Shown: positions 1 through 9,917, counted from the first letter of the stretch. The stretch is 64,000 bases of DNA from Cladocopium goreaui (GCA_947184155.2 CAMXCT020000368.1:102001-166000), one strand, 5' to 3'. The notes: generated by a model from the letters alone, not told the origin. Translations and numbers: made by a program.

Positions 1-165
1 CCGGACCGCAATGTCTACAATTCTACAATTAGAGTGCGTTTTGGGTGCTCGCTTTTCCGGATCGCTGCATGCCTTTCCGGACCGCAATCGCTACGATTAG
101 AGTACGTTTTGGGTGCTTGCTTTTCCGGACCGTTGCACGTCTTTCCGGACCGCATGTGTTTCAAG
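1..165. repeat. Imperfect tandem repeat containing TTTCCGGACCGC
   Basis: About two copies of a unit of roughly 78 bp with the shared segments TTTCCGGACCGCAAT, GATTAGAGTACGTTTTGGG and TGCTTGCTTTTCCGG. A further fragment with the TCTTCCGGACCGCGTTGG core lies at 709-729. The repeat runs off the left end of the window. Confidence 0.7.
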
Positions 166-232
166 TACAATCTGTTTTGAGCCCCTTCTTTTGGATGTCT
201 TAAGAATTAGGTAGCCCCATAACCGGCCCCAA

Positions 233-700
233 AAGAGGTCTGAAACCAGTTCGACACATCTTCCTGCTCACCGTCTCAAGACTTCTTCTTTCTCTCTGTC
301 TTTTTCTCCCTTCTCTTCTTTCTTTTCCCGTTTTTTCCTGTTTTTTCTCCAAAGCTGAGGTAGCCTACGGACAAAAAGAGGTCTGAAACCACTCTGAAAC
401 ACCCCGCTGCTCACCATTTACAACGCTCTCTCTCTCTCTCTCTCCTCTCCCTCTTCCTCTCTCTGTTTCTCTCTCTCTCTCTCGCCTTCTGTTTGTCTCC
501 ATCTTCCATCTTCCTCGCTCCCTCTCTTTCTCTATCTCTCTCTCTCTCTCTTTCCCTCTTCCTCTCTCTGTCTCTCTCTCTCTCTTTCTCTACCTTTTCT
601 CTTTCTTTTTTCATCTCCCAAAGCTGGGGGTACCCAAAAAACAAGCCCAAAAGAGGTCTGAAACCACTCTGAAACACCTTCCTGCTCACCATCTCCGGGC
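233..700. repeat. Dispersed short repeat GAGGTCTGAAACCACTCTG with CT-rich spacers
   Basis: Copies of the motif GAGGTCTGAAACCACTC followed by TTCCTGCTCACC occur at about 236, 379, 653 and (variant GGGGTCTGAAACC) 962. The DNA between them is almost pure pyrimidine (CTCTCT, TTTCTC) from about 285-350 and 419-611. The reverse-strand reading frame rich in Arg/Glu here is a product of this low-complexity DNA. Confidence 0.7.
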
Positions 701-736
701 TGCTGCTGCATGTCTTCCGGACCGCGTTGGCTGCTT

Positions 737-768
737 TATCTCTATCTATCTATCTATCTATCTATCTA

Positions 769-818
<50 letters not shown>

Positions 819-836
819 CTATCTATCTATCTATCT

Positions 837-867
<31 letters not shown>

Positions 868-871
868 GTCT
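737..871. repeat. (TATC)n microsatellite
   Basis: Nearly uninterrupted ATCT/TATC tetranucleotide repeat, about 33 units, with three small interruptions (TATATC, TTCTATC). Confidence 0.95.
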
Positions 872-1015
872 GCTCTTTAAATGTATTTCCTTGTATGTTG
901 TGTTCAAGTCTTTTCTGTCTGTAAATTGTTCTTTTCATCAAGGTCAGCTAGACCCCCCGAAGGGGTCTGAAACCACTCTGAAACCGCTCTGAAACCACAG
1001 AAGTTCAACACGTAC

Positions 1016-1792
1016 AGAGCTACTTCCCAGTACTACTTCCCAGTACTACTGTGTACTACAAAGCTTGCACAAACCATTTCCCAGTACTACTGTAAACTAC
1101 AAAGCTTGCACAAAGCACTTCCCAATACTATTGTGTACTACAAAGTTTGCACAAACCACTTCCCAGTACTATTGTGTACTACAAAGTTTGCACAAAGCAC
1201 TTCCCAGTACTACTGTGTACTACAAAGCTTGCACAAAGCACTTCCCAGTACTACTGTGTACTACAAAGCTTGCACCAACTACTTCCCAGTACTACTGTGT
1301 ACTACAAAGCTTGCACAAAGCACTTCCCAGTACTACTTTGTACTACAAAGCTTGCACAAACCACTTCCCAGTACTACTGTGTACTACAAAGCTTGCACAA
1401 ACTACTTCCCAGTACTACTCTGCACTACAAAGCTTGCACAAACTACTTCCCAGTACTACTTTGTACTACAAAGCTTGCACAAACTACTTCCCAGTACTAC
1501 TGTGTACTGCAAAGGTTGCACAAACTACTTCCCAGTACTACTTTGCACTACAAAGCTTGCACAAACTACTTCCCAGTACTACTTTGTACTACAAAGCTTG
1601 CACAAACTACTTCCCAGTACTACTGTGTACTACAAAGCTTGCACAAACTACTTCCCAGTACTACTTTGCACTACAAAGCTTGCACAAACTACTTCCCAGT
1701 ACTACTTTGTACTACAAAGCTTGCACAAACTACTTCCCAGTACTACTGTGTACTACAAAGCTTGCACAAACTACTTCCCAGTACGAAATACT
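1016..1792. repeat. 41-bp tandem array (about 19 copies)
   Basis: The unit is CTACAAAGCTTGCACAAAC followed by TACTTCCCAGTACTACTGTGTA, 41 bp. Since 41 is not a multiple of three and the unit has no stop in any forward frame, three long overlapping frames (215-246 codons) stay open. These are artefacts of the repeat, not genes. The 3' end stops abruptly at CAGTACGAAATAC. Confidence 0.95.
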
Positions 1793-2560
1793 AAGTGAAT
1801 ACTAAATATTTAACATTCGAAAACAAGTACGAGAATAATGATTAAAAACAACTGAAATGATGAAAGTGATCCGGGAGTGTGGTCGCGCAAGAAACGCGCA
1901 AGGTTGGCGCAAGCTCGGCCCAAGAGGCCTTTGTGGGAACAGTAATTTAGGACAACCCCCAGATGCAAATGGATGTAAATGGTTGTAAATGGATGTAAAT
2001 GGATGTAAAGGACTTATATGGTACTTCCTGAGGTACTTCAGTATGATCTTTTCTAATCCACGGGAACATTTACCAAGCAGCGCGCGTCCCCAGTTTCCAC
2101 CCATGGCCAACAAAAAACTCCCAAGCTACGCTAGGTGTTGAAGTGATCAGCAAGTTGGTGGCCAATAACTGGAGTAGCTCGCTGGAGGCTTCATAGACGG
2201 CTTGGTCGACATGACAGCCGTGGGCCACTGAAATTTGACCAAGGCAACACATAATTGATGGAGTATCAGGGAGGCATCTGCTGACACTGGAGTAAGAACG
2301 GGAATATACGGGAATTCACTTTGGTCATTGGCAAGTTTTATGATCAAAGAAAACATGTATCTTTTTCCAGTAAACCTGAGGTTTGCTTGATCTTTTTTGA
2401 GAGGTGTCTTGTGTGCTTCCATGATTTTCTGTTCTTCACACTTCCTTCGGAGATGGATTGTTTAAGTCGTGCTACGCATGGTCTTTAGACCCTGGCCCAG
2501 GGTGATGATTTTATGTTTGGGGGAAGGGATTGATGAAATATCATCATTATATCAATTATA
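1793..2560. other. No supported gene
   Basis: Overlapping frames exist on both strands but none has convincing splice sites or codon bias. A GC-rich patch at 1870-1940 (GCGCAAGAAACGCGCAAGG) may be an exon remnant. Short direct repeats of ATGGATGTAAATGG lie at 1967-2010. Confidence 0.4.
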
Positions 2561-2568
2561 TCATTATA

Positions 2569-2754
2569 CTGCTTGGTGGTGACTGGAACATGAAGGTTTA
2601 GTATGGGATAATGATGGTTAATGATGCTTAATAATGGTTAATAATCACTGGTTGGTGGTGACTGGAACATGAATGGATTATTTTGCCATATATTGGGAAT
2701 CATCATTCCAACTGGCGAACTCATTTTTTCAGAGGGGTTGAAACCTCCAACCAG
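2569..2754. mobile_element. Family B element plus a solo 5' half
   Basis: A complete copy lies at 2648-2754: it starts CTGGTTGGTGGTGACTGG, has the internal CAGAGGGG block, and ends ACCTCCAACCAG (107 bp). A 5' half of the same family (CTGCTTGGTGGTGACTGG) lies at 2569-2600. Confidence 0.8.
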
Positions 2755-3031
2755 ATATTATTATGGTATAATCATGATAGCTACTGCAGTCCATCATTAT
2801 ACCATCATTATACTATGATCATGATACTGCACTTGTGTCCCAATGTTTGCTTGATACCTACCTTCTTCAGTCGAACTTCGCTGAGGTATTCTGAAGGTCT
2901 CTGTTTCTTGGCTGCGAAGATTGGTGGTTGGAACTTAACCCCAGCTCTGTGTGATTGGAAGGTAGAGTCACGTTGCGTCCCTGAGAGAATGTCAATTTGG
3001 TTTTGGGAGTCCAAATTAAATCTTAACAGTT

Positions 3032-3144
3032 GGGATTGTCTGAAAATAGGGAACCCCAAATGTTGACTAATCGTGACTAGCCAATATTTGTGTCACTATC
3101 TTCCTATTAACGGTTGGTCAATTCACGATTTTCAGACACGACGC
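3032..3144. mobile_element. Family D inverted-repeat element
   Basis: Left end GGGATTGTCTGAAAATAGGG and right end GATTTTCAGACACGAC form an inverted pair about 113 bp apart. The same ends recur at 46305-46408, with half copies near 24486, 26125, 31280, 57338 and 57990. Confidence 0.65.
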
Positions 3145-3327
3145 CCCAGCCCAGGCGGGTTATCTGATGGCATACCAGTTTGCGTTTGATATCTATGTAC
3201 ACAACCTATACAGAAGAGACATGAAGAAACATGAAGAAATACTATGTCAACACACATTTACAATCATTTACATATATATATATACATATTATAGATATAG
3301 ATAGATCAATAGATCGAGAGGACACAC

Positions 3328-3615
3328 CTATTCAGTATTACATACGCCTGTCAACATGAATCCCCACCGTCCCCACCAAAGATTGGATGACCATTCCAAT
3401 CCAGGCACCTTCGACCTCTCCGTGCCAAGGTTCATTTGTTGTGTGCGACGTGGTTCACATGTAGCACCATTCACTACTTGACGCTTGGTGAAAAACGCGG
3501 CGTTCGTGGCAGATCTGGATCCAACGCCATCCTTAAGAGGTACGGCACACACAAAATGATACCCAGCGGACTTGCTCAGAGTGCACTCCACAAGAAGCTT
3601 TGATTTGTTCGTCAA
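3328..3615 (-). CDS. Candidate coding segment of unknown function
   Basis: Open minus-strand frame of 95 codons with a balanced composition and an even spread of Cys, Lys and Thr (for example KSKLLVECTLSKSAGYHF). It lies between a microsatellite (3270-3310) and a family Q element. No family is recognised. Part of it is also open on the plus strand, so strand and boundaries are uncertain. It may be one exon of a longer gene or a decayed copy. Confidence 0.3.
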   Translation of the reverse strand: MTNKSKLLVECTLSKSAGYHFVCAVPLKDGVGSRSATNAAFFTKRQVVNGATCEPRRTQQMNLGTERSKVPGLEWSSNLWWGRWGFMLTGVCNTE

Positions 3616-3673
3616 TCGTCAATCCACAGCTTGGATTGGTCAATGTGTCAACTTTCAGCCAAAGATGCTCATA

Positions 3674-3771
3674 CCCATGACGGATCCATGGTGCTGCTAT
3701 ATATGGTAACATGCATCCCATCAATATACCCCCTTTATGTTAGCATATATACCAGCACCACGGATCCTATG
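3674..3771. mobile_element. Family Q inverted-repeat element
   Basis: CCCATGACGGATCCATGGTG...TATATATGG is mirrored by CATATATACCAGCACCACGG...ATCCTATGGG. A second, diverged copy is at 54219-54330. Confidence 0.65.
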
Positions 3772-3854
3772 GGATATCAATTCATATCTCATTTCGAGGT
3801 CTTTTTTTGTGTCCTGGATTTCAGGGGTAGCATCCGGTTTTTAGGATGCCATGG

Positions 3855-3977
3855 CCTCTGGTTATGACTAACATAGCTAGCCATGGAAGCCATGGCCCAT
3901 AAAAATAGATGGTTTACCTTTACCTATTAAAAATGGGCCATGGCTTCCATGGCTAACTGTTAGTCATAACCAGAGGG
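3855..3977. mobile_element. Family A element, near-perfect hairpin
   Basis: CCTCTGGTTATGACTAAC is the inverse of GTTAGTCATAACCAGAGG, and the internal CCATGGAAGCCATGGCCCA pairs with TGGGCCATGGCTTCCATGG. Almost the whole 123 bp can fold back. TA follows the right end. Confidence 0.85.
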
Positions 3978-4029
3978 TAGTAACGCACTGGACGAGATGA
4001 AACTGCACTGCTGGAAATTCAACAAGTTT

Positions 4030-4090
4030 CAGTAGGCAAATAATCTATAAATGGGCCATTTTCTATAGCGATGTTAAATTACCAGAGGGT
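4030..4090. mobile_element. Family A element, 5'-truncated
   Basis: Only the right half remains: AATGGGCCATTTTC, then TAGCGATGTTAAATTACCAG, then AGGG followed by TA. No matching left TIR is found upstream. Confidence 0.6.
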
Positions 4091-4641
4091 ATGTTTTTCT
4101 CCAAAAGAAAGTTCCCAAGAGATTGCAAGAAAAATCAGTTTTTGCATGTTTTTGCAGAGACTCATCCAATTTTGGGGTTCGTAATCTAATTATGTCCCCA
4201 AACCAATTCCAACTACCTCAGCAAGAATCGTAAAGGTTGGTTAAGATTGGGAAAAAAAAAACACATGAAACATGGCCCGGAATATCATGCAATGATGTTT
4301 AGCATCATTCTGATGTATCCACATGATATGAAGCTTTTTACAAACGCCAGCTGGAATGTTGACTGATAAGATGTCAAGCTTTGGGTCAGAAACAAGCCTT
4401 TGGCCTTTCCAAATGCAAGCGATATTATTGATTTGGAGAACGGAGCATCGCCACATGCTGAAGGTTCTGCATATTTACCGTAAATTGGGGTTTGGACAGG
4501 TTTTGTTTTCCTTTTGTGAACTTCCACAACTATTTATATCTCTATATATTTATAGTGATAGTGTATTTTTTGTGAGCTGCGGATAGCTGCGGTACAAAAG
4601 GCTCGTAAGTGGAATAACATATCCCTCTGAAGAAACTTGAT

Positions 4642-5001
4642 TCAATGTGGTTGTAAGCCTTCCAAAGCACACATATCACATTGTATGCCTCCCATGAAAA
4701 GATCGAAGTACTCGCACTGGGACAGCAATGACATCCACTACAAGGTGGTGCCCCCCTAGTTCTAAATTGGTGATAAGCCCATTAACTATAGATATATCAC
4801 CTATAAACCATAGTTATTGGAGTTATGTTCACCAACTTAGCTATCGAACGGGGGCACCACCTTGTATGAGTTGTCTTTAACATTGCGTTTTATCGCCACA
4901 AATATGATATGGAGCACAAATCCTCCATTTTTTCCTGCGTCGGTAAAAAAGCCCTGCAAAGATGGCTCTCCCAAGAAGGACTTCTGCATCCAAGACATTC
5001 C
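4642..5001 (-). CDS. Candidate two-exon coding segment interrupted by a family C intron
   Basis: On the minus strand an exon (about 5001-4861, including SLQGFFTDAGKNGGFVLHI) reaches ...NSYK and meets AAG|GTGGTGCCCCC, the left TIR of a family C element. The element ends CACCTTGTAG|TGGATG at 4738. Removing 4738-4860 as a GT-AG intron (123 bp) joins two phase-0 frames and continues for 31 codons (WMSLLSQCEYFDLFMGG...) to a TGA at 4644-4642. The upstream boundary of the first exon is not clear; GATGCAG|AAGTCC or TTTGCAG|GGC are possible. If one extra G were kept at the junction, a second open frame (VDVIAVPVRVLRSFHG...) would be read, so the exact 3' site is unsure. Function unknown. Confidence 0.4.
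4738..4866. mobile_element. Family C element (introner candidate)
   Basis: CTACAAGGTGGTGCCCCC at the left and its inverse GGGGGCACCACCTTGTA at the right, 129 bp. Read on the minus strand it carries AAG|GT and TTGTAG| at its ends, matching an intron of the adjacent exon pair. Confidence 0.75.
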
Positions 5002-5169
5002 AAGACCATTGATGGTTGACATTATACCCCATTTGTGTTTCTTTCATCCTCCGCACAGTGCTGCCCCCAAATTCTAAATTGGTGTTTAAACCCACCTATA
5101 TATATATATATATATCAAAAACCATATACTACGTACAAAACCAACTTGGCGAAGTACAGTAGGTTTATA

Positions 5170-5300
5170 CCCTCTGGTAAACTTTATACCCTCTGGTAAA
5201 CTAACATAGCTATGGAAAATTACAATCTTTAATAGGTAAATCAACTATACATGTGCCATTTTCAATAGCTATATAAAGCTATTTTGACATAACCAGAGGG
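5170..5300. mobile_element. Family A element with duplicated left end
   Basis: TACCCTCTGGTAAACTTTA occurs twice in tandem (5168 and 5187) before the body. The right end is CATAACCAGAGGG-TA. The left TIR therefore appears duplicated by 19 bp. Confidence 0.8.
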
Positions 5301-5373
5301 TAACGATTTTTATTGGACCAATTTTGCGGGTCAATGGGTACTCCGGTTTTCTGCTCGGCATGGCCTGAGTTAG

Positions 5374-5500
5374 GTACAGGATGGGGCCCCATGGTTAGCT
5401 AAGTTGGTTTGTAACTATACTAACAATAGTGTATGATACTTATAAATTATGTTTAGAAAGGGTTATAAACCAACTTAGAACTAAGGGGCCCATCCTATAC
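5374..5500. mobile_element. Family C variant element
   Basis: GTACAGGATGGGGCCCC and inverse GGGGCCCATCCTATAC, with the C-family interior (AAGTTGGTTTGTAAC...GGTTATAAACCAACTTAGAAC). The donor-like TTAG|GTACAGG adjoins an open segment at 5299-5373 (GNDFYWTNFAGQWVLRF in one frame), which may be an exon between this element and the family A element to its left. Confidence 0.6.
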
Positions 5501-5836
5501 GATTTTATGTGATTATCGTTCATGGAGTTGGGACAGAAAACATCAAACATGGTGATTGGATGGTGGTTGCCCTCTGCCAAACCAACATCACGCTTGACTA
5601 TTTGCAATGACAGTGACAGTGGATAATTCACTCCAATATGAAGATCCAGCGAGTTACACCCCCTGTCAATTTAACCATAGTAAAAATATCTTTGGGAATC
5701 CCATTGTTCAGGTTCCCTGTTCAGTGTAGGCTTTGTGTGTGTGTGTTACCCTGGGGCAAAGTACCATTGCCCATTTATGGATGAATTTCCCATTAAAATG
5801 TTTGATTTTCCACATCTATATTAGTTTACCCCGTGG

Positions 5837-5967
5837 TACAAGGTGGTGCCTCCGCCAGTTCTAAATTGGTTATAAGCCCATTAACTAGTTCGATATATCA
5901 CCAACAAAAACCATAGTGAAAAACGTTCACCAACTGAACGCTATCGTGGCCGGGGGCACCACCCCCA
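5837..5967. mobile_element. Family C element, right end degraded
   Basis: TACAAGGTGGTGCCTCCG...GTTCTAAATTGG...ACTAGTTCGATATATCACC, ending GGGGGCACCACCCCC. The last 8 bases of the right TIR differ from the consensus. Confidence 0.7.
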
Positions 5968-5995
5968 GTAAATGACCAGAGAGTCATCACAGTTG

Positions 5996-6099
5996 GCTAT
6001 GGATCAATACCTATAAATAGCAACTTCAGGGGGATGAACATCCATTTACCAGCTATTTTGATGTTCACCAGGGGTACAAGGTTTTGACCCATCCCCAGT
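5996..6099. mobile_element. Family H element
   Basis: CTATGGATCAATACC at the left and GGTTTTGACCCATCCCCAG at the right are inverted. The interior GATGAACATCCATTTACCAG matches the copy at 60986-61091 closely. Confidence 0.7.
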
Positions 6100-6773
6100 T
6101 TACCCAAAAGGAAACCACGGAAACCAGCCACCGTGAGCCACCCAGGACTGAGTTTGAGAACGACCAGATGATCTGGGGTGTTGAGCCAGGCCAGGCGGTG
6201 ATCCGGCAACACAACTGGGGTGACGTCTTGGAGTGTTCAAGAATTGTCATAGTTATAATGGTTATATGGTTTAGTATAGATTAGAACTCTGGTATAGTAT
6301 ACCGTAATCCGGTGTGCGTTTCTTTATGTTTTTGATTAAAGCATACGTTCAAGGGTCAACAAAAACAGGTTGATGTTCCAAGCAGAATGGTCTGAGGGTT
6401 TTCGAGATCCTGCAGGAAGCTCATCTACACCATTTTGATGCTTCGACTGAAAGATGAAAGTTAGGAATAGATTTTACAACCTCAAACATCCTCAAACATA
6501 TCCTTGATTCAAGGTATGTTGATTTCTGCTGTTTCTATGTTGTCTTTCGTGTCTACACTGGAACCGAAGTCACAGATGTTTGACTCCCCAAAAGCTACCA
6601 GAATGAACTCCCACAGGGCTGTATTTGCACATATTTGCATTTTTTTTTAATCAGCTGATTTGGGTAAGAGTTAACACCGTTGGACCCTAGGCACCCTCAA
6701 ATGGCTGCTTGATGGATGTTTATTCCCCAAAATATATGGTAATTTCCATAGGTTTTGACACATCCCCTTTTTA
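6100..6773. other. No supported gene
   Basis: Low-complexity and diverged repeat DNA. Small frames exist but none has a consistent codon bias or splice context. Confidence 0.4.
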
Positions 6774-6874
6774 CCCTCTGGTAATTTAACATAGCTATGG
6801 AAAATCACCATTTTTAATGCGAAAACTCACTATTAATGGCCATTTTCAATAGCTATTTTGACACAACCAGAGGG
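6774..6874. mobile_element. Family A element
   Basis: TA-CCCTCTGGTAATTTAAC...TTTTGACACAACCAGAGGG-TA, 101 bp plus the TA duplication. Confidence 0.85.
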
Positions 6875-6897
6875 TAATCACTTTCAATCGTTGATCC

Positions 6898-7348
6898 TTG
6901 CACCCTTCCCCATGGTTCCATCTCGCCGCCAGGTTACCACAGATATATCTCCATTCCTTCGGCCATGTACTATGCAACTTGCGCAACAAGTGGTGCGAAG
7001 ATCCCGATGCCTCAGAAGAATGTGTTGTCTCGAATTTTACTTGTTCTTTTGTCAATGGGAATTTCAGGATCCAATTGATGGAGGTACGTTAGTACCATAT
7101 AAGACCATATTTTATGGTTTTTTTTGCCTTGCATGGGCCTAAAACATAGGCTAAACATAGATGGAATCGGTACCTCCAATGAATCGGTTCCTGACATGGC
7201 CATTGATTTTGCCACGGCAGATGTTCCCTCCAAGTGTCTTGGAGCAAGAAACAATTGCACCGGCTGCACCGGCTGCAAAAGTCTGGATGAAAGTGTCATG
7301 ATGTGGATGTGGGTCAAAATGGAAGACCTAGGGGACCACAGATGTTAG
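6898..7348 (+). CDS. Candidate two-exon cysteine-rich segment, spliced through a family E element
   Basis: Exon 1 (to 7083) reads ...NKWCEDPDASEECVVSN...FVNGNFRIQLME and ends GAG|GTACGTTAG. Exon 2 starts at 7187 (GTT CCT GAC ATG GCC) and reads VPDMAIDFATADVPSK...NNCTGCTGCKSLDESV. Removing 7084-7186 joins phase 0 to phase 0. Both exons favour GNN codons in this frame. The intron has a normal GT donor, but its 3' end is AATCG|G where other family E copies have TTTAG|G. A family H-like repeat starts at 7306, so the coding part of exon 2 may stop before the TAG at 7346. The Cys pairs and NNCT/NFT sequons suggest a secreted or extracellular domain. No family is recognised. The start of exon 1 is not resolved, since all three forward frames are open near 6900. 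Confidence 0.45.
7064..7194. mobile_element. Family E element (introner candidate)
   Basis: TCAGGATCCAATTGATGGAG|GTACG is the inverse of GGTACCTCCAATGAATCG|GTTCCTGA, about 24-bp TIRs. The splice points lie inside the TIRs, so about 20 bases of TIR remain in each exon. Confidence 0.75.
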
Positions 7349-7406
7349 TCTAGTTTAGTATTAACCATCCATAATTTTGGGGTACCTAATTTTGACCCAT
7401 ACCCAT
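7306..7406. mobile_element. Family H-like inverted repeat
   Basis: GGATGTGGGTCAAAATGG pairs with TAATTTTGACCCATACCC across about 100 bp. Confidence 0.5.
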
Positions 7407-7510
7407 GTGTCATGTTATTTATCAAGTAAAACTTGCCAAACAACGTATTTATATCGCATCATGTTGAATTAATCTTATTGTTGGAAAATGTTAGATGAAA
7501 CATCCAGACA

Positions 7511-7629
7511 CATGCTGGTTGGTGGTTTGGAACATTAAGGATTATTTTTCCATTCAGTTGGGTATGTCATCATCCCAACTGACGAAATCCTATTTTTCAG
7601 AGGGCTAGGCTCAACCACCAACCAGCATG
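7511..7629. mobile_element. Family B element with CATG flanks
   Basis: CATG-CTGGTTGGTGGTTTGGAAC...CTCAACCACCAACCAG-CATG. The 4-bp CATG on both sides is a likely target duplication. The element core is 7515-7625. Confidence 0.85.
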
Positions 7630-7652
7630 TCTTTAACAGATTGAATAACACT

Positions 7653-7758
7653 AGGTCAATCTTGCATGGGTACTTTAATCCTTTAGTCTTTTGGTATTAA
7701 TGAGAATATCTACTAACCAGCAAAGAATTTATTTGTTTGCAGGGTATCTAAGATTGGC
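7653..7758. mobile_element. Family L repeat
   Basis: GGTCAATCTTGCATGGGTAC...CTTTAGTCTTTTGGTATT...GTTTGCAGGGTATCTAAGATTGG. The ends are weak inverted repeats, and TTTGCAG|G near the right end is a good 3' splice site. Copies lie at 10977-11090 and 53347-53456. Confidence 0.65.
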
Positions 7759-7799
7759 AATGAACATGTCTCCCTATTATTCATTAATGTATCTGGATG

Positions 7800-8845
7800 A
7801 AACCCATCCCCTTCTTTTTCGTGGCCGAAGTGATGATTAACCAGCTACATAGGGAAACCCACTATATGGGTGGTGTATTTGCCAATGGGGAAACATTTGT
7901 TTGAAGTTATTTGAGATTGTGATTGTATACGTGTTTGTAGGAAATATACTAAACATAAACATACTAAACGTAGGAAACATACTCAACATCTATTTTGCTG
8001 CAAGGTGCCGAAGATGGACACATGTTACATATGTTCACTGCAAGATGGATTTTGTTCCACTGAACAAAAAGTGCATGTTTCAGTGTTTAACCTTCATTTT
8101 GGCTGGTTACACCTTCATGTTGAATGGTTAAACAATGTTAAACCTCCATTGTTCAGCGTGTTCCATGTGTTTTTGAACATATCTGCAGCGCAAAAATTGT
8201 GGGTGCACAGTGAGACACACCAAGGCCCTGATTGATTTCAACGGCGCCTGGGCGATGCATATTTTTCATGGCAAAACCATCGTAGAAATACGGAAGAAAA
8301 GGGGCATTTAACGTTATTTAACCATGAAAACTATGGATATTTACTATATGGTTTTACTATGGGATTTATATTATATACAGCATAATGAGTAAAAACAACA
8401 GTTGATGTTGACCCACAGCCACATATGAGAGATGATTAGAGACAGATGTGTGGAACCTTAAGTGATTGATCTATTTAAAACCATTCACAACAACTCTCAA
8501 AAACCACATATCTTTAGTAGATTTTACAGTAATACGTTTACCAGTTTACCACTTTGTAGTGGCTACTTTGAGAGCCAAACTGTTCAAACATACCTGGCCA
8601 TTGGAACCATCAGCAACAGCCTGACGTCAGGCCTGACAATGCCTGTCTGGGTCAACCGTAAGGATGGGTAGAATGGGTATAACCATAGTTATAAACCCCA
8701 ATAAGTTGAGATACAAACCCCATCTCTATGGTGATATATCCACTTAGTTCACTGGAACTGCACTTCCAAGTAGTAGATGACCATTTTTTTGATATGCAGG
8801 GGAATGTTTACTAACCACCTAAAGATCCATCTAGTTGAAGGGTAT
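7800..8845. other. No supported gene
   Basis: AT-rich DNA with short tandem echoes (AAACATACTAAACGTAGG at 7940-7990; CCTTCATTTTGGCTGG at 8090). Several 60-76 codon frames occur, but none has convincing composition. Confidence 0.4.
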
Positions 8846-8859
8846 CCAAGGTCAGTGCC

Positions 8860-9101
8860 ATGGGCAGCGCTTACGCGGGCCCGTGGCAAAGCTCCAGTGT
8901 TCCAATACACACTGGCACGGTCCCGGTAGAACGACTATGGTCAGTCTTCAAGTCCTAGTTTCCCGACTTGCGCTCAAATTCTCTCAATGAAGATACGTTG
9001 GATTTTCCCAGCAATTTAGCATTCCTACGCTACAACTACAGGCACTTCCACAAGCAAGGCCTACATGTTCGCAGACAAGGTGATATCATCCCTGAGCCGA
9101 G
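8860..9101 (+). pseudogene. Fragment of a transposase-like or repeat-encoded protein with one in-frame stop
   Basis: One frame from ATG 8860 reads ...VPIHTGTVPVERLWSVFKS, then TAG, then FPDLRSNSLNEDTLDF...SNLAFLRYNYRHFHKQGLH to a clear CCGAG|GTAAGC donor at 9101. The block T.PVERLWS resembles the C-terminal dimerisation region of hAT-type transposases (S.PVER.FS), and LAFLRYNYRHF resembles repeat-encoded dinoflagellate proteins I recall. This is inference from motif likeness. The single TAG suggests a recent pseudogene. GC content is higher than in its surroundings. Confidence 0.5.
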
Positions 9102-9169
9102 GTAAGCTTCGCTTGATATACAAGCTTGACATGACAGGACTTGCGATGGAAGTTGATTCAACTTTATTT

Positions 9170-9280
9170 CTGGTTTGTGGTTTCAAAGATGAATTTGATT
9201 TTCCATTTCATATATGGGATGTCATCCGAACCCATTGACGAACTCATATTTTTCAGAGGGGTGGCTCAACCACCAACCAG
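9170..9280. mobile_element. Family B element
   Basis: CTGGTTTGTGGTTTCAAAG...TTTTTCAGAGGGGTGGCTC...ACCACCAACCAG, 111 bp. An open segment ending ...MEVDSTLFL (about 9125-9172) runs into its CTG|GT. Confidence 0.8.
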
Positions 9281-9289
9281 TACTAACCA

Positions 9290-9917
9290 TTGCAAAGCAT
9301 CCATGATCATCCCATAAAACAACACTATTGGTCAATGATCATTGCAAAACATCATCCTTCTGGTGACATGTTCAAAATGTTAAAAATGTTCATCCAATGG
9401 TCGTGGAATTTAAGCTGAAGGACCCTGAGTTTCTTCCATCCCCAAATCGCTTGGGGATGGTTTTTGGATGTTGTCGCAGTTGTCGCTTGCGCGAATCACC
9501 CATGGGGATCTTAAGAAACCTTAAGCCGTTTGTTCGGCGCTTCTTTTTCTTTCGGATAGATGAAACCAACATCAATGGCTTATGGGAAAGGTTTTTTTTT
9601 TTAAAATCCGTTTTAAGGGGATAAAACCAACATATTTTGAGTGAGATAAAAGATGATAAAAGCAACAGATGGGATTTGCACAGGGGATATCATGGGATCT
9701 TAAGAACATACTGGGCTAATAGCTGTAGCAGCTGTAGCCATGGCCCATGAAGATCCATGGCCAGTTCGTTGATTAATCATGATCCCGTTCAGAACCCCAT
9801 GAAATACGAATAACACGAAAAAAAACATGCTGAAATCTCACGAGAAAGCTCACCACATCCCACGAAATCCACTGAAAAATCCCGTGAAATCCCACTAAAT
9901 CCAATCTGTTACAACAG
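9290..9917. other. Mostly non-coding; weak exon-like patch
   Basis: A plus-strand frame at 9397-9621 (KLKDPEFLPSPNRLGMVF...) and a minus-strand frame overlap. Neither is convincing. From 9780 to 9905 there are repeated CACGAAATCC/CCCGTGAAATCC words. Confidence 0.3.

Noticed and set aside
411..692. Arg/Glu-rich 93-codon minus-strand frame resembling an RE/RS-domain protein
   Set aside because: Reverse complement of a CT-rich microsatellite.
1065..1805. Three plus-strand frames of 215-246 codons
   Set aside because: Same 41-bp unit read in three phases.
2147..2422. 91-codon minus-strand frame
   Set aside because: No codon bias or splice signals; overlaps two other frames of similar length.
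9390..9665. 91-codon minus-strand frame with poly-Lys
   Set aside because: Includes homopolymer runs and lies opposite a plus frame of equal quality; neither is supported.
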